Of a DNA stretch of 64,000 bases, positions 25,619 through 33,948 are shown in pieces. The stretch is taken from the NCBI GenBank assembly GCA_947625655.1, contig CANQPD010000002.1:186001-250000 (forward strand), written 5' to 3'. The notes below the pieces were generated by a model, which did not search any database, was not told the origin of the DNA, and worked only from the letters and a program-made list of their open reading frames with translations. How positions within the stretch are numbered: position 1 is the stretch's first letter; every line of letters starts with the position of its first letter. The stretch is from an uncultured Dysosmobacter sp. (GTDB lineage Bacteria > Bacillota > Clostridia > Oscillospirales > Oscillospiraceae). The position numbers and the translations under genes were made by a program.

Positions 25619-26755
25619 ATGATGTTTATTCCGCAGCAGGAAGCGCAAAACATTGTGAACGAGATGAAGGCGTCTATCCACCAGGATATCAATATCATGG
25701 ATGAGGACGGCATGATTTTTGCCAGCACGAATCCAGTCAGATGCGGAAAGCTCCACCAGGGCGCGGTACAGCTTCTTCGCAACAGCCTCCCCTCGCTGGT
25801 AGTTTGGGCGGATGACCCGCAGCAGGGCGTACAGCAGGGCATCAACCTGCCCATTGTGATCGATGGAAAAACAGTAGGCGTGATCGGGATCACCGGCGCT
25901 CCGGAAAAGGTCTCTGTTTTCGGCGATATTATCAAGCGCATGACGGAGATCATGGCGGAGAGCGTGCGGCAGAAGGAGCAGTCAGACCTGATAGACAGAG
26001 CGAAAGGGCTGTTTATGGAGAATTGGCTGTTTGCGGACCGGGTGGACTGGGCAGAGCTGGAGGTACGCGGCCGCCTGCTGAGCGTGGATATCCAGGCTCC
26101 CTATACCGTTGCGCTGCTTCGTTTGACGAACCGGGATGAAAACGGCGCCGGCACAGATGATTTGGGTGAAATGCGCAGCAGCCTGGTCCTCCGAATGATC
26201 CACCGCCATATCCAGGAGAACCGCGGCAATTGCTGCGCCGTTCTGCGCAGCCATATCATTGTGCTGCTATGCCGCTGTCCGCGCGGCAGGGCGGCCGCTA
26301 AGATCCGCGATATCTGTCAGGACATCGAAGGCTATTATCCTGTTCGGGTGAGCGGCGGGATCAGCAGCCCCTCCCGCACACCGCAGGACATCCGCCGCTG
26401 CTATCTGGAAGCCAGGACGGCCGGCACCGTGGCGGCCCGTTCCGCCGGTCACCGGGTAGTCTTCTACGACGAGGCGTCGCTGGAATTTCTGGTGCAGAGC
26501 ATTCCGAAATCTATCAAAGAAGATGTGAGCAGCCTGATTTTTTCCTCGTGCAACCAGCAGGAACGGGAGGAGTTTATCCAAACGATCCAGCTTTATTTCG
26601 ATGAGGGCGGAGATATCCGGCGATGTGCCGAAAAGCTTTTTATCCATCGGAACACATTCCAGTATCGTATGGACTGCCTGAAAAAGAAAACGGGGTATGA
26701 TCTGCGGCGGCCCAAGGACGCCGTGCGGCTCTATTTGTCGATTCAGTTTGATTAA
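25619..26755 (+). CDS. CdaR-type sugar-diacid regulator
   Basis: 378 residues. The N-terminal ~135 residues are a putative sugar-diacid recognition domain (NIVNEMKASIHQDINIMDED, then INLPIVIDGKTVGVIGITG). A middle GGDEF-like spacer follows. The C-terminal PucR-type HTH_30 reads DIRRCAEKLFIHRNTFQYRM. CdaR proteins control glucarate, galactarate and glycerate use in other bacteria, which fits the glycerate kinase and aldolase genes nearby. It is the last gene of the plus-strand unit, ending at a strong hairpin. GGAGG lies before the ATG at 25619. Confidence 0.92.
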   Translation: MMFIPQQEAQNIVNEMKASIHQDINIMDEDGMIFASTNPVRCGKLHQGAVQLLRNSLPSLVVWADDPQQGVQQGINLPIVIDGKTVGVIGITGAPEKVSVFGDIIKRMTEIMAESVRQKEQSDLIDRAKGLFMENWLFADRVDWAELEVRGRLLSVDIQAPYTVALLRLTNRDENGAGTDDLGEMRSSLVLRMIHRHIQENRGNCCAVLRSHIIVLLCRCPRGRAAAKIRDICQDIEGYYPVRVSGGISSPSRTPQDIRRCYLEARTAGTVAARSAGHRVVFYDEASLEFLVQSIPKSIKEDVSSLIFSSCNQQEREEFIQTIQLYFDEGGDIRRCAEKLFIHRNTFQYRMDCLKKKTGYDLRRPKDAVRLYLSIQFD

Positions 26756-26762
26756 GACCAGC

Positions 26763-26796
26763 ACGCCGCCTTTCGTGAACACGAAAGGCGGCGTGT
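26763..26796 (+). terminator. Terminator of the sugar-acid operon
   Basis: Perfect 16-base arms (CACGCCGCCTTTCGTG and its complement) with a two-base gap lie just after the cdaR-type stop codon. The tail is only TTGAAAATT, so release may be weak in spite of the very stable stem. Confidence 0.8.
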
Positions 26797-26988
26797 TGAA
26801 AATTCATTGAATATTGGAACGTATCGGGGCCCAGGCAGAGGCACTGAGGGGGGCGGCTATCCGAAAGCTTTGAACAGGCGGCCCAGGTTCCAGGGCGCTG
26901 GCCGGAAAATGCGAATTTGAGCGTTCCCACCCCTGTGCTTCCGCCGTCTCTGCCATTGCCCTCCGCCCATCTCAGCACAGGCGGCTTC

Positions 26989-27098
26989 TCAGGTCTTTTG
27001 TCCGGAAAGCTCCCGGACGAGACAGCGTCCCTTCCCCTGGCTTTTGGCCTCATACAGCGCCTGGTCCGCCTCCCGGTATATCCGGGTCATGCGTCAAG
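26989..27098 (-). pseudogene. C-terminal scrap of a GGDEF-domain protein
   Basis: On the minus strand the frame reads YREADQALYEAKSQGKGRC and a few more residues to a stop at 26989. YRxADxALYxAKxxGKxR is the conserved end of diguanylate cyclase domains. Nothing of the catalytic GGDEF loop remains, and the scrap is fused upstream to the IS3-type remnant. It is evidence of a former c-di-GMP gene interrupted by insertion and deletion. Confidence 0.75.
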
Positions 27099-27109
27099 CC
27101 CGACCGGCT

Positions 27110-27295
27110 GCTCCAGCAACCGCCAAACTGACGCTCTGTTTCGCTATAGCTCAGTTTTTTTGCATCATGGTTTCTACAACCTGTTGCTTAAATTCTGGTG
27201 TATATCTTTTGTTCGGTACTCCCTTTGGCATAATGAAACACCCCACTTGTTACCAGTATATCATACTGTCTAACAAATGGGGTGCTGTTCAGGCT
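27110..27295 (-). mobile_element. IS3-family insertion sequence remnant (5' end of orfA)
   Basis: The minus strand from ATG 27231 encodes MPKGVPNKRYTPEFKQQVVE TMMQK, the N-terminus of IS3-family OrfA, then stops at 27151. The expected continuation (KKLSYSETERQFG) is present in the next frame after a run of seven A residues, so one A appears to have been lost. Only about 45 codons survive before the junction with the GGDEF scrap. The upstream IS leader (AACAAGTGGGGTG region) reaches about 27295. The remaining sequence to 27406 holds no gene. Confidence 0.75.
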
Positions 27296-27406
27296 GTACT
27301 GTCCTGTTTTCACTCTTTGACTTCCTTTAACTGCGCTTTTGAACACCCCCGGCGCTAAAATGTAGGATTGTCAAACAAATTGGACAGCGAAGAGGGCCGG
27401 GGGCGA

Positions 27407-28762
27407 TTATCGGGCTTCCACGATAGCGGATACCCGTGCTTCCCCGGTCGAGGTAGGCTGGTCTGTCCACACAACAGTCTCTCCCGGCGCAGGCGTCGCA
27501 GTCAAGGTGCCCATCGTATCGTCTCCGGAGGTCCCGTCCTTGTCCAAAACCTCGATCTTTACCTCCGTATTGTCCTGGCGGGCAAAATAAATGGTGTTGA
27601 AGGGTTCCGAATACTCATCGCCAAATTCCGCCTGCTCCTTGCCCAAAAACACTGATTTTTTCACATTTTTGGGCGCTTGGTTGTCTTTCCAGTGGTTTTG
27701 ATCAATATAGATCAGGCCGTCCACGGAGATCTTCATGTAGATATCGCTCTCATCGTTGAAAGAGTCCTTGTTGGCACAGCTCATGATATCCACAACCGTG
27801 ATTTTGTGTGTATAGTACGGATTGAAGAGATACTCATGTGAGAATTCGCCAAGGCCATTCAAGTGGGTGTCAATAAAGAAGGCCGGATCAGACCAGTAAA
27901 CGCCGTCATACAGGGGCCCGTCATCCGGGTCGTCCTTGATCCAGGGCAGGGTGCAGGAGCTGTCTGTATAGGTGTCGCCATGAAAATGGCCCCAGTCGTT
28001 ATAGGTGTGTCCGGACCCGCCAACATCATAACGCCGGTCCCACAGCTCATCCATGGGCACAAGCGCATAATCATAGGCATGGGTGTAGCTGCCGGAGGTA
28101 TCAGCAGGCATGACGGATGTCCCATTCACAAAACGGAAGATGATACCGTCTCCGCCGTTCGCCGCGCGCCCATCATATGCTTTGACCCCATGGCCCGCAT
28201 CCGTGCCGATCCCGTTTGCGGAAATGTAAATGCACGGCCTGTATCCATCCAGCAAAATTCCGCCGTCGATATCGTCGCTTCCGGAGGAGATAGCGCCGTC
28301 GTTGGAATACTGATACCAATGATTGTGGGCCTGTGTTTCCATCAGCTGCAGCGTCCCAAATTCGGAATCATCTTTCCGAATCGCAAGGATACAGCCCTCC
28401 AAGTCATTCTCATGCTTTTCCAGGCTGACCGGGCCGTCGTCTCTTGGATAATAGAAATCGTATTCAATAAAGTAATGGGTCAGCGTCTCCCGTACAGAGA
28501 AATAGGCGGAGGGGTTTTCCTCGTAATTCAGCAGATTTTCCCAATTGTTATCGCCGCGCCAATCACCATCATAGTCAAAGCGTGTGGGAAAATCGGTTCT
28601 CACATGGTAGGATTCATTGACATCCTGGTAGATCGTCGGCGCCCAATACTCTGCCAGATCGCGGTATGCCTCCGAGGCGGAATCCTCTGCGGCCGAGGCG
28701 GGGACCAGGCAAATGGATAAAAGGGCCATGCAGGAGAGCAGGAAAGATCCTGTCCGCTTCAT
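27407..28762 (-). CDS. Secreted protein of unknown function with NPP1/Vps62-like features
   Basis: 451 residues with a Sec signal peptide ending PASAAED and no lipobox or membrane anchor. The mature part is rich in D, Y and W. It begins AEYWAPTIYQDVNESY and includes LTHYFIEYDFYYPRDDG, HENDLEGCILAIRKD and NDWGHFHGDTYTDSSC. The pairing of an APTIYxDxxE-like start with a HENDLEG block recalls NPP1/necrosis-inducing and plant DUF946 proteins, but the GHRHDWE motif is not seen. The function is unknown. AAAGGAG fixes the start at 28762. It is monocistronic and flanked by IS debris downstream. Confidence 0.8.
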   Translation of the reverse strand: MKRTGSFLLSCMALLSICLVPASAAEDSASEAYRDLAEYWAPTIYQDVNESYHVRTDFPTRFDYDGDWRGDNNWENLLNYEENPSAYFSVRETLTHYFIEYDFYYPRDDGPVSLEKHENDLEGCILAIRKDDSEFGTLQLMETQAHNHWYQYSNDGAISSGSDDIDGGILLDGYRPCIYISANGIGTDAGHGVKAYDGRAANGGDGIIFRFVNGTSVMPADTSGSYTHAYDYALVPMDELWDRRYDVGGSGHTYNDWGHFHGDTYTDSSCTLPWIKDDPDDGPLYDGVYWSDPAFFIDTHLNGLGEFSHEYLFNPYYTHKITVVDIMSCANKDSFNDESDIYMKISVDGLIYIDQNHWKDNQAPKNVKKSVFLGKEQAEFGDEYSEPFNTIYFARQDNTEVKIEVLDKDGTSGDDTMGTLTATPAPGETVVWTDQPTSTGEARVSAIVEAR

Positions 28763-28838
28763 CGTGTGTACTCCTTTCGTAAGCGGTTGATCGCAGCAGG
28801 ATTCGATGTCTGCGCATCCCATTTCCACCGGTCCGCTT

Positions 28839-29789
28839 TTAATGGACGTATTCCTGTTTGATCCGCCCCTCCCCATCGACAGAAAACCGGACCGCCCGGT
28901 GGGCTTGCTCTGCGAGTCCGGGACGGCACGCCGCATCGGTGATGAACAGCGGACAGCCCTGCCGGCGCAGCAGCTCCAGAACCGTTTTGCTGGGGCAGTC
29001 ATCGGTGCGGGAATTGGAGACGGAGATCACCGCGTACCGCGGTTTCAGCATCTCCAGAAGCCGGGGCGTCATGGAGTCCCTGTGGCCGTGATGGGGCAGC
29101 TTGACGATATCGCAGGGGGAGAGACGGTGCCGCTCCCAGCAGGCGGCGTATACATCCCCCGGAAGCTCCACGGTCTTTCCGCCGCAGTCCAGCCGCAGGC
29201 GGATGCTGGTGTTGTTGATGAACCGGTCCAATTCGTCCAGAGCGGCGCCGTCCGGGCAGCCCTCCAGAACATCCCGCCAGATCTCCGCCTGGCGGCGGTG
29301 CAGACTTTCGGCTTCCAGATATACCTCCGCCCGGAGCCGGGGCGTCAGCTGAAAGCTCTCGCCGCTGTCTCGCATGGGGCGGATCGCCGTGCCCCGCTCC
29401 CGGAGCAGCTCCAGCGCCTGAAGGTAAATGTCCATGGACTCCAGCAGGCAGCGGGCGCCGGCCGAAAAGTGGGCGGGGACTTCCACGCGGCCTCCCCAGA
29501 CCTCCTCCGGCGGCAGGTACCCCGTCCAGAACGTACGGACGGAGACCTGTTCCAGGACCTGGAGCAGCCCGCCGCTGTGATCCCGGTGGAGATGGGTCAA
29601 AACCAGCAGATCCAGGCGGTCGATCCCCTCCTCCGCCAGAAAGTTTGCGGCGGAGACGCGGCGGGAGCCGGGGCCGCCGTCGCCCACCGTGATGTCGCCG
29701 CAGTCCACCAGCATGGTAAAGGGGGCCGCTTTGTCCCGAATCAAAATCGCGTCGCCATAACCGACATTGATGAAGTCAACCGTCAGCAT
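28839..29789 (-). CDS. ComEC/Rec2-type metallo-beta-lactamase-fold hydrolase
   Basis: 316 residues from ATG 29789 (three residues upstream is an alternative start). The MBL-fold metal motif LTHLHRDHSGG is near residue 65, with VDCGD before it and LPHHGHRDSM later, the layout of ComEC C-terminal-type hydrolases. There is no signal or membrane domain, so it is cytoplasmic. It overlaps the end of the ABC-ATPase gene by 14 bases and is translated with it. MBL enzymes of this type act on phosphodiesters or nucleotides; its presence in a transporter operon may hint at a phosphorylated substrate, but that is speculation. Confidence 0.88.
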   Translation of the reverse strand: MLTVDFINVGYGDAILIRDKAAPFTMLVDCGDITVGDGGPGSRRVSAANFLAEEGIDRLDLLVLTHLHRDHSGGLLQVLEQVSVRTFWTGYLPPEEVWGGRVEVPAHFSAGARCLLESMDIYLQALELLRERGTAIRPMRDSGESFQLTPRLRAEVYLEAESLHRRQAEIWRDVLEGCPDGAALDELDRFINNTSIRLRLDCGGKTVELPGDVYAACWERHRLSPCDIVKLPHHGHRDSMTPRLLEMLKPRYAVISVSNSRTDDCPSKTVLELLRRQGCPLFITDAACRPGLAEQAHRAVRFSVDGEGRIKQEYVH

Positions 29790-30867
29790 GGGCACCACCG
29801 TCCTTTAACACATGGAGCTTGTGGGTGTCCAGGCAGAGCTTCACGGGGCCGGTCCGCGCGCCAGTCAGATCCACGTTGGCGTCGTCAATGATGAACGACG
29901 CGTCACCGACCCGCACCCAATAGCGGATCATGCGGCCCAGAAAGCTGTAGTTTTCGATCATCCCGTCCAGGACCGCGCCTGCGGGGACGTCCTCTTCCGG
30001 CGCGGCTATCCGGATGCACTCCGGGCGCACCACCAGGGTGACGACATCCCCGGCGGCAGCCGGCGTCTGCGTGGGGACCTGCAGCGCCATGCCGGCATAG
30101 TCCACTGCCAGCACGCCGTCTGCCACGGAGCGGGCCCTGCCCTCCAGGAAGTTGACCGTCCCCACGAAATCCGCCACAAAGCGGTTGACGGGGCGGAAAT
30201 AGATCTCCCAGGGGGAGCCCACCTGCTCGATGCGGCCCTTCCGCATAACGGCGATGATATCGGACATGGACAGGGCCTCGTCCTGGTCGTGGGTGACGTA
30301 GATCGTGGTGATCCCCAGCTTCTGCTGGATCTGGCGCAGCTCTGTCCGAACCTCTACCCGCAGCTTGGCGTCCAGGTTGCTGAGCGGCTCATCCAGCAGC
30401 AAAATCTCCTGTCCCATGACCAGGGCCCGGGCAAACGCCACCCGCTGCTGCTGGCCGCCGGACATCTGCTTGGGAAACCGGTTTTCCAGCCCCACCAGAT
30501 TGAACATCTCCAACATATCGGCCACCCGTTTGTCGATCTCCTCCTTGGGCAGCTTTTGCAGCCGCAGGCCGTAGGAGATATTCTCATACACCGTCATGTG
30601 GGGGAACAGGGCGTACTCCTGGAACACCAGGGGCGTGTTGCGCTTGAAGGGCGGCAGCCCGTTCATCCGCTTGCCGTTTACCAGGACGTCGCCCTCCTCC
30701 GGCTCCGAAAAGCCGGCCAGCTGGCGCATCAGGGTGGTCTTGCCGCAGCCGGAGGGGCCCAGCAGCGTGACAAAGGCGCCCTTGGGGATCTGCAGGGAGA
30801 CATGGTCCAGGGCCACGAAGTCGTCGAACCGTTTGACGACGTTTTTGAATTCAATATAAGCATCCAT
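29776..30867 (-). CDS. ABC transporter ATP-binding protein (FbpC/PotA type)
   Basis: 363 residues with the complete ABC ATPase set: Walker A GPSGCGKTT near residue 38, Q-loop VFQEYALFPHMTV, signature MSGGQQQRVAFARAL, Walker B EILLLDEPLSNLD and switch YVTHDQDEA. A C-terminal TOBE-type domain follows (TLVVRPECIRI). This is the CUT1/ferric/polyamine branch. It is encoded directly downstream of a two-domain permease. GGAGGCGAGC precedes the ATG. It energises import of the solute bound by the downstream-class SBP. Confidence 0.94.
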   Translation of the reverse strand: MDAYIEFKNVVKRFDDFVALDHVSLQIPKGAFVTLLGPSGCGKTTLMRQLAGFSEPEEGDVLVNGKRMNGLPPFKRNTPLVFQEYALFPHMTVYENISYGLRLQKLPKEEIDKRVADMLEMFNLVGLENRFPKQMSGGQQQRVAFARALVMGQEILLLDEPLSNLDAKLRVEVRTELRQIQQKLGITTIYVTHDQDEALSMSDIIAVMRKGRIEQVGSPWEIYFRPVNRFVADFVGTVNFLEGRARSVADGVLAVDYAGMALQVPTQTPAAAGDVVTLVVRPECIRIAAPEEDVPAGAVLDGMIENYSFLGRMIRYWVRVGDASFIIDDANVDLTGARTGPVKLCLDTHKLHVLKDGGAHADG

Positions 30868-30882
30868 ACTGCTCGCCTCCTA

Positions 30883-32532
30883 TCACAATTCCAGCTTGAT
30901 TCCCTGCTTGCCCAAAATCCACTGGGCCAGGCGCAAAACGGTGAACGCAATGGTGATCAGGACGGTGGTAAAGGCCGCCGCCTCGCCCCACTGGCCGCTC
31001 TGCACCAGCACCATCACCGAGATCGTGCCGACGGTGGTGGCCGGGGCGTAGAGGAAGATCACCACGCTGAGACAGGTCACGGACCGCAGGAAGGCCAGCA
31101 CAAAGCCCGACAGGAACGGCGCCTTCAGCAGGGGGATGATCACGTCCTTGAAGGAGCGGAAGCTGTTGGCGCCCAGGTTCAGGGCGGCATCCTCCACCGA
31201 CGCGCTGATCTGCTGCAGGCCCGCGGTGGCGGAGCTGTAGCAGGTGGGGATGTTCCAGAACAGCAGCGCCAGCACCATGATGGCGGAGGTGCCTGTCAGC
31301 TCCAGGGGCTTGCTGTTGAAGGCCAGGACAAAGCCGATGCCCAGGAACATGCCGGGGATGGCGCCGGGCAGGATCGCCAGGAAATCCAGGAACTTGTTGA
31401 TGCCCACCTGCTTTTTCTGGACGATATAGGCCAGCACCATGGCCAAAAACGCGGCGCCCAGGGAGGCCATAAAGGCGTAGCGGATAGAGTTCCAGATCTG
31501 GCGTCCCTTCTGGAACACATACTGGAAGTTTTCCAGCGTCAGGGACCAGTCATAGCCCCACGCCCTGGTGAAGGCGCCATAGACCAGCGTGCCGTAGACC
31601 AGCAGGATAAACAGGGAGATCAGCATGGTCAGGCTGAACAATCCCCATTTCACCCACTTGGGCAGGGGAAAGGGATTCAGGGAGATCTCCTTGCCGGTGA
31701 TGGTGACATAGGAGCGCTTGCCCACCCAGAAGCGGTTCACCAAAAACAGCACCACGGCGGGGATCAGCAGCGCCACCGCCAGGACTGAGGCGGTCTTCAT
31801 GTCATACCAGCCGGAGATCTGCATATAGGCCTCCGTGGGCAGCAGCGCCAGGTCGCCGCCGATCATCTGGGGATTGCCGAAATCCGTCAGGACGTTGATG
31901 GCCGCCACCAGCGCGCCGCCGGCCACGCCGGGGCGGCACAGGGGCCAGAACACGTCCCGGAACACCTGCCAGCGGGTGGCGCCCATATTGTATGCGGCGT
32001 ATTCCAGGTTGGTGGAGATGGAGCGGATCACGCCGTATATGACCGAGTAGGCATAGGGGAAAAAGGTGACGGTCTGCACGATCCAAAGGCCCAGGCGGCC
32101 GTAAATATCCACCTGGAGGCCCAGCAGCTGCTTGGTGACGATGCCCTGGACGCCGAAGAGCAGGATATAGCTCAGCGCCACGATAAAGGGCGGCGACACG
32201 ATGGGCAGCAGCGTCACAAAGCGGAACAGGCCCTTGCAGGGCACGTCCAGCCGGGCGATCACATAGGCGAAGAGGAACGCCACGGCGGTGCAGGACAGCG
32301 TGGAGATCAGCGTCATGAACAGGCTGTTTTTCACAGCCTTGAACCACCTGGCCTTTGTGAACAATTGCAGGTAGTCCTGGATATCGGGGAACGTGATGAC
32401 CCGCAGCACCGGATACACCACAAAAAATCCGACAAACAAAATGATCACGATAATAGCCAGCAGAAGCAGCGGCTCGTTTTTCAGCCGCTTCATCTCTTTC
32501 GCGGATTCCCTGACGGAAGCTCCGGCAGCCAT
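30883..32532 (-). CDS. ABC transporter permease with two fused transmembrane domains (FbpB type)
   Basis: About 549 residues with two homologous halves of six membrane segments each, as in ferric-ion (FbpB/AfuB) permeases. EAA-like coupling loops are seen in each half: the EYAAYNMGATRWQVFRDVFWP block near residue 190 and VEDAALNLGANSFRSFKDVI near residue 440. ATG 32532 is preferred because AAAGGAG lies nine bases upstream. It pairs with the ATPase and binding protein of the same operon. Confidence 0.93.
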   Translation of the reverse strand: MAAGASVRESAKEMKRLKNEPLLLLAIIVIILFVGFFVVYPVLRVITFPDIQDYLQLFTKARWFKAVKNSLFMTLISTLSCTAVAFLFAYVIARLDVPCKGLFRFVTLLPIVSPPFIVALSYILLFGVQGIVTKQLLGLQVDIYGRLGLWIVQTVTFFPYAYSVIYGVIRSISTNLEYAAYNMGATRWQVFRDVFWPLCRPGVAGGALVAAINVLTDFGNPQMIGGDLALLPTEAYMQISGWYDMKTASVLAVALLIPAVVLFLVNRFWVGKRSYVTITGKEISLNPFPLPKWVKWGLFSLTMLISLFILLVYGTLVYGAFTRAWGYDWSLTLENFQYVFQKGRQIWNSIRYAFMASLGAAFLAMVLAYIVQKKQVGINKFLDFLAILPGAIPGMFLGIGFVLAFNSKPLELTGTSAIMVLALLFWNIPTCYSSATAGLQQISASVEDAALNLGANSFRSFKDVIIPLLKAPFLSGFVLAFLRSVTCLSVVIFLYAPATTVGTISVMVLVQSGQWGEAAAFTTVLITIAFTVLRLAQWILGKQGIKLEL

Positions 32533-32623
32533 TGGGACCACTCCTTTCATTTCATTTGGTTAGAGAAAGGGACCGCCTGCTGCCTGTGCGGCAGGCGGTC
32601 CCGGCGTTTCTTCAGAGGGGCTG

Positions 32624-33697
32624 TCAGGAACGGTTTGCGGTAATCTCAGCCTCGAACTTCTCCAGAACGGCTTCCTTCATGGAGGCGGCCTGGTCGCGGT
32701 CATAGTCCACCAGATCCACTTCGCTCAGGGAGGGCAGGCCGGCGGGGGCGGCCACATCGTCCCGGACGGGGTAGCGGTAGGAGGTGGCAACGCTCAGCTC
32801 CTGGGCCTCCTTGGTCAGCAGCCAGTCCATGAACACCTTGGCGTTTTCGGTGTTGGGGCCGCCCTTGATGATGGCGGCGCCGCCGATCTCATAGGCGGTC
32901 TGCCGGGGGATGATGAGCTTCAGGGGATAGCCCTCCTGTTGGGTCTTGAAGCTGTCATGCGCCCAGGCGATGGAGGCGATAAACTCGCCGGTGGCAACAG
33001 GGCTGATGACATCGCCGGCGCCCTTGTAATAGTGGTGGACGTTCTGATCCAGCTCCTTCAGATACTCCCAGGCGCCGTCCTCGCCCAGCCGGAAGATCTG
33101 GCAGGCGGTGGCGATATACGCACCGCCGGCGGTGGTGGGATTGGCCCAGACGAATACGTCCTTATAGGCGGGATCCAGCAGGTCGTCCCAGGTCTCCGGC
33201 AGTGCAACGCCCTTGGGCGCCAGCTCCTTTTCAAAGCGGTCCTCGTTGACGATAATGCTCAGAACGCCCATGTACCAGCCCTGCCAGAAGTGGTTGGGAT
33301 CGTTGAAGCGCGCATCCAGATCGTCGTTGTTGGGAGAGTCGTAAGCTTCAAAGGCCCCGGCGTCCGCCAGGGAGCCGTACAGGTCCACGGAGCCGCCCAC
33401 CAGGAAGTCCGCCTTGGGGTTGCCCATCTCGGCCTGCACACGGGCCACGGCGTCGCCGCCGCCCAGGGAGATGTACTCAATCTCGATGCCGGTGTCCGCC
33501 TTGAACTGGTCCGCAATGGCGATCGTGTTGTCCTCATTCAAGGCGGAATAGACCACCAGCTTGCCGCCGGTCTGGGCGGGCGTTTCCTGCTGTGTGCCGC
33601 TGTCCGCGGGTGGGGTGGTCTCCTCTTCCTGCCCGCCGCAGGCGGCCAGGGACAGGAGCATCATCAGTGCGAGCGCAAGACTCAAAAACTTCTTCAT
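32624..33697 (-). CDS. Extracellular solute-binding lipoprotein (AfuA/ferric-binding type)
   Basis: 357 residues. Signal peptide with lipobox SLAAC then GG. The mature region begins KLVVYSALNEDNTIAIADQF and continues with GIEIEYISLGGGDAVARV. WQGWYMGVLSIIVNEDRF and AYEIGGAAIIKGGPNTENA are typical of the ABC SBP_bac_6/AfuA group. Members bind ferric ions, hexose phosphates or 2-aminoethylphosphonate; no paired iron-ligand tyrosines are clearly visible. The true start at 33697 follows AAAGGAG; the frame is open further upstream. First gene of the operon, with a strong promoter and divergent from a LacI-type regulator. Confidence 0.9.
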   Translation of the reverse strand: MKKFLSLALALMMLLSLAACGGQEEETTPPADSGTQQETPAQTGGKLVVYSALNEDNTIAIADQFKADTGIEIEYISLGGGDAVARVQAEMGNPKADFLVGGSVDLYGSLADAGAFEAYDSPNNDDLDARFNDPNHFWQGWYMGVLSIIVNEDRFEKELAPKGVALPETWDDLLDPAYKDVFVWANPTTAGGAYIATACQIFRLGEDGAWEYLKELDQNVHHYYKGAGDVISPVATGEFIASIAWAHDSFKTQQEGYPLKLIIPRQTAYEIGGAAIIKGGPNTENAKVFMDWLLTKEAQELSVATSYRYPVRDDVAAPAGLPSLSEVDLVDYDRDQAASMKEAVLEKFEAEITANRS

Positions 33698-33752
33698 GTG
33701 GCACATCTCCTTTATTATTTTATTTTGGCAGGGGATCTCTCCCTTTGCATGT

Positions 33753-33781
33753 ACCATACCATTATTTTTGGAACGTGTCAA
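33753..33781 (-). promoter_or_regulatory. Consensus promoter of the ABC transporter operon
   Basis: On the minus strand, TTGACA (33776-33781) and TATGGT (33753-33758) are separated by exactly 17 bases, 56 bases before the ATG of the binding protein. The divergent region to 33948 also contains repeated TGCAATTT segments near 33842 and 33856 that may be operators. Confidence 0.85.
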
Positions 33782-33895
33782 TTTATTTTTCGGAATTTTC
33801 GCCCATGTTTTCGTTTCTTTTAACAATACGTCTATAATATATGCAATTTCTATGTGCAATTTTACGATTGATTTTAGAATAAATTGAATTTCGGC

Positions 33896-33925
33896 TTGCC
33901 AAAAATCCATCCGGCATAGTACAAT
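33896..33925 (+). promoter_or_regulatory. Promoter of the LacI-SBP fusion gene
   Basis: TTGCCA (33896-33901) and TACAAT (33920-33925) are separated by 18 bases and lie 24 bases before the ATG at 33949. AAAGGAGGG lies between promoter and start. Confidence 0.7.
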
Positions 33926-33948
33926 GGAGCAAAAAAGGAGGGACCGAT

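Noticed and set aside
29812..31788. A 658-codon plus-strand open frame
   Set aside because: It is antisense to the ABC ATPase and permease genes.
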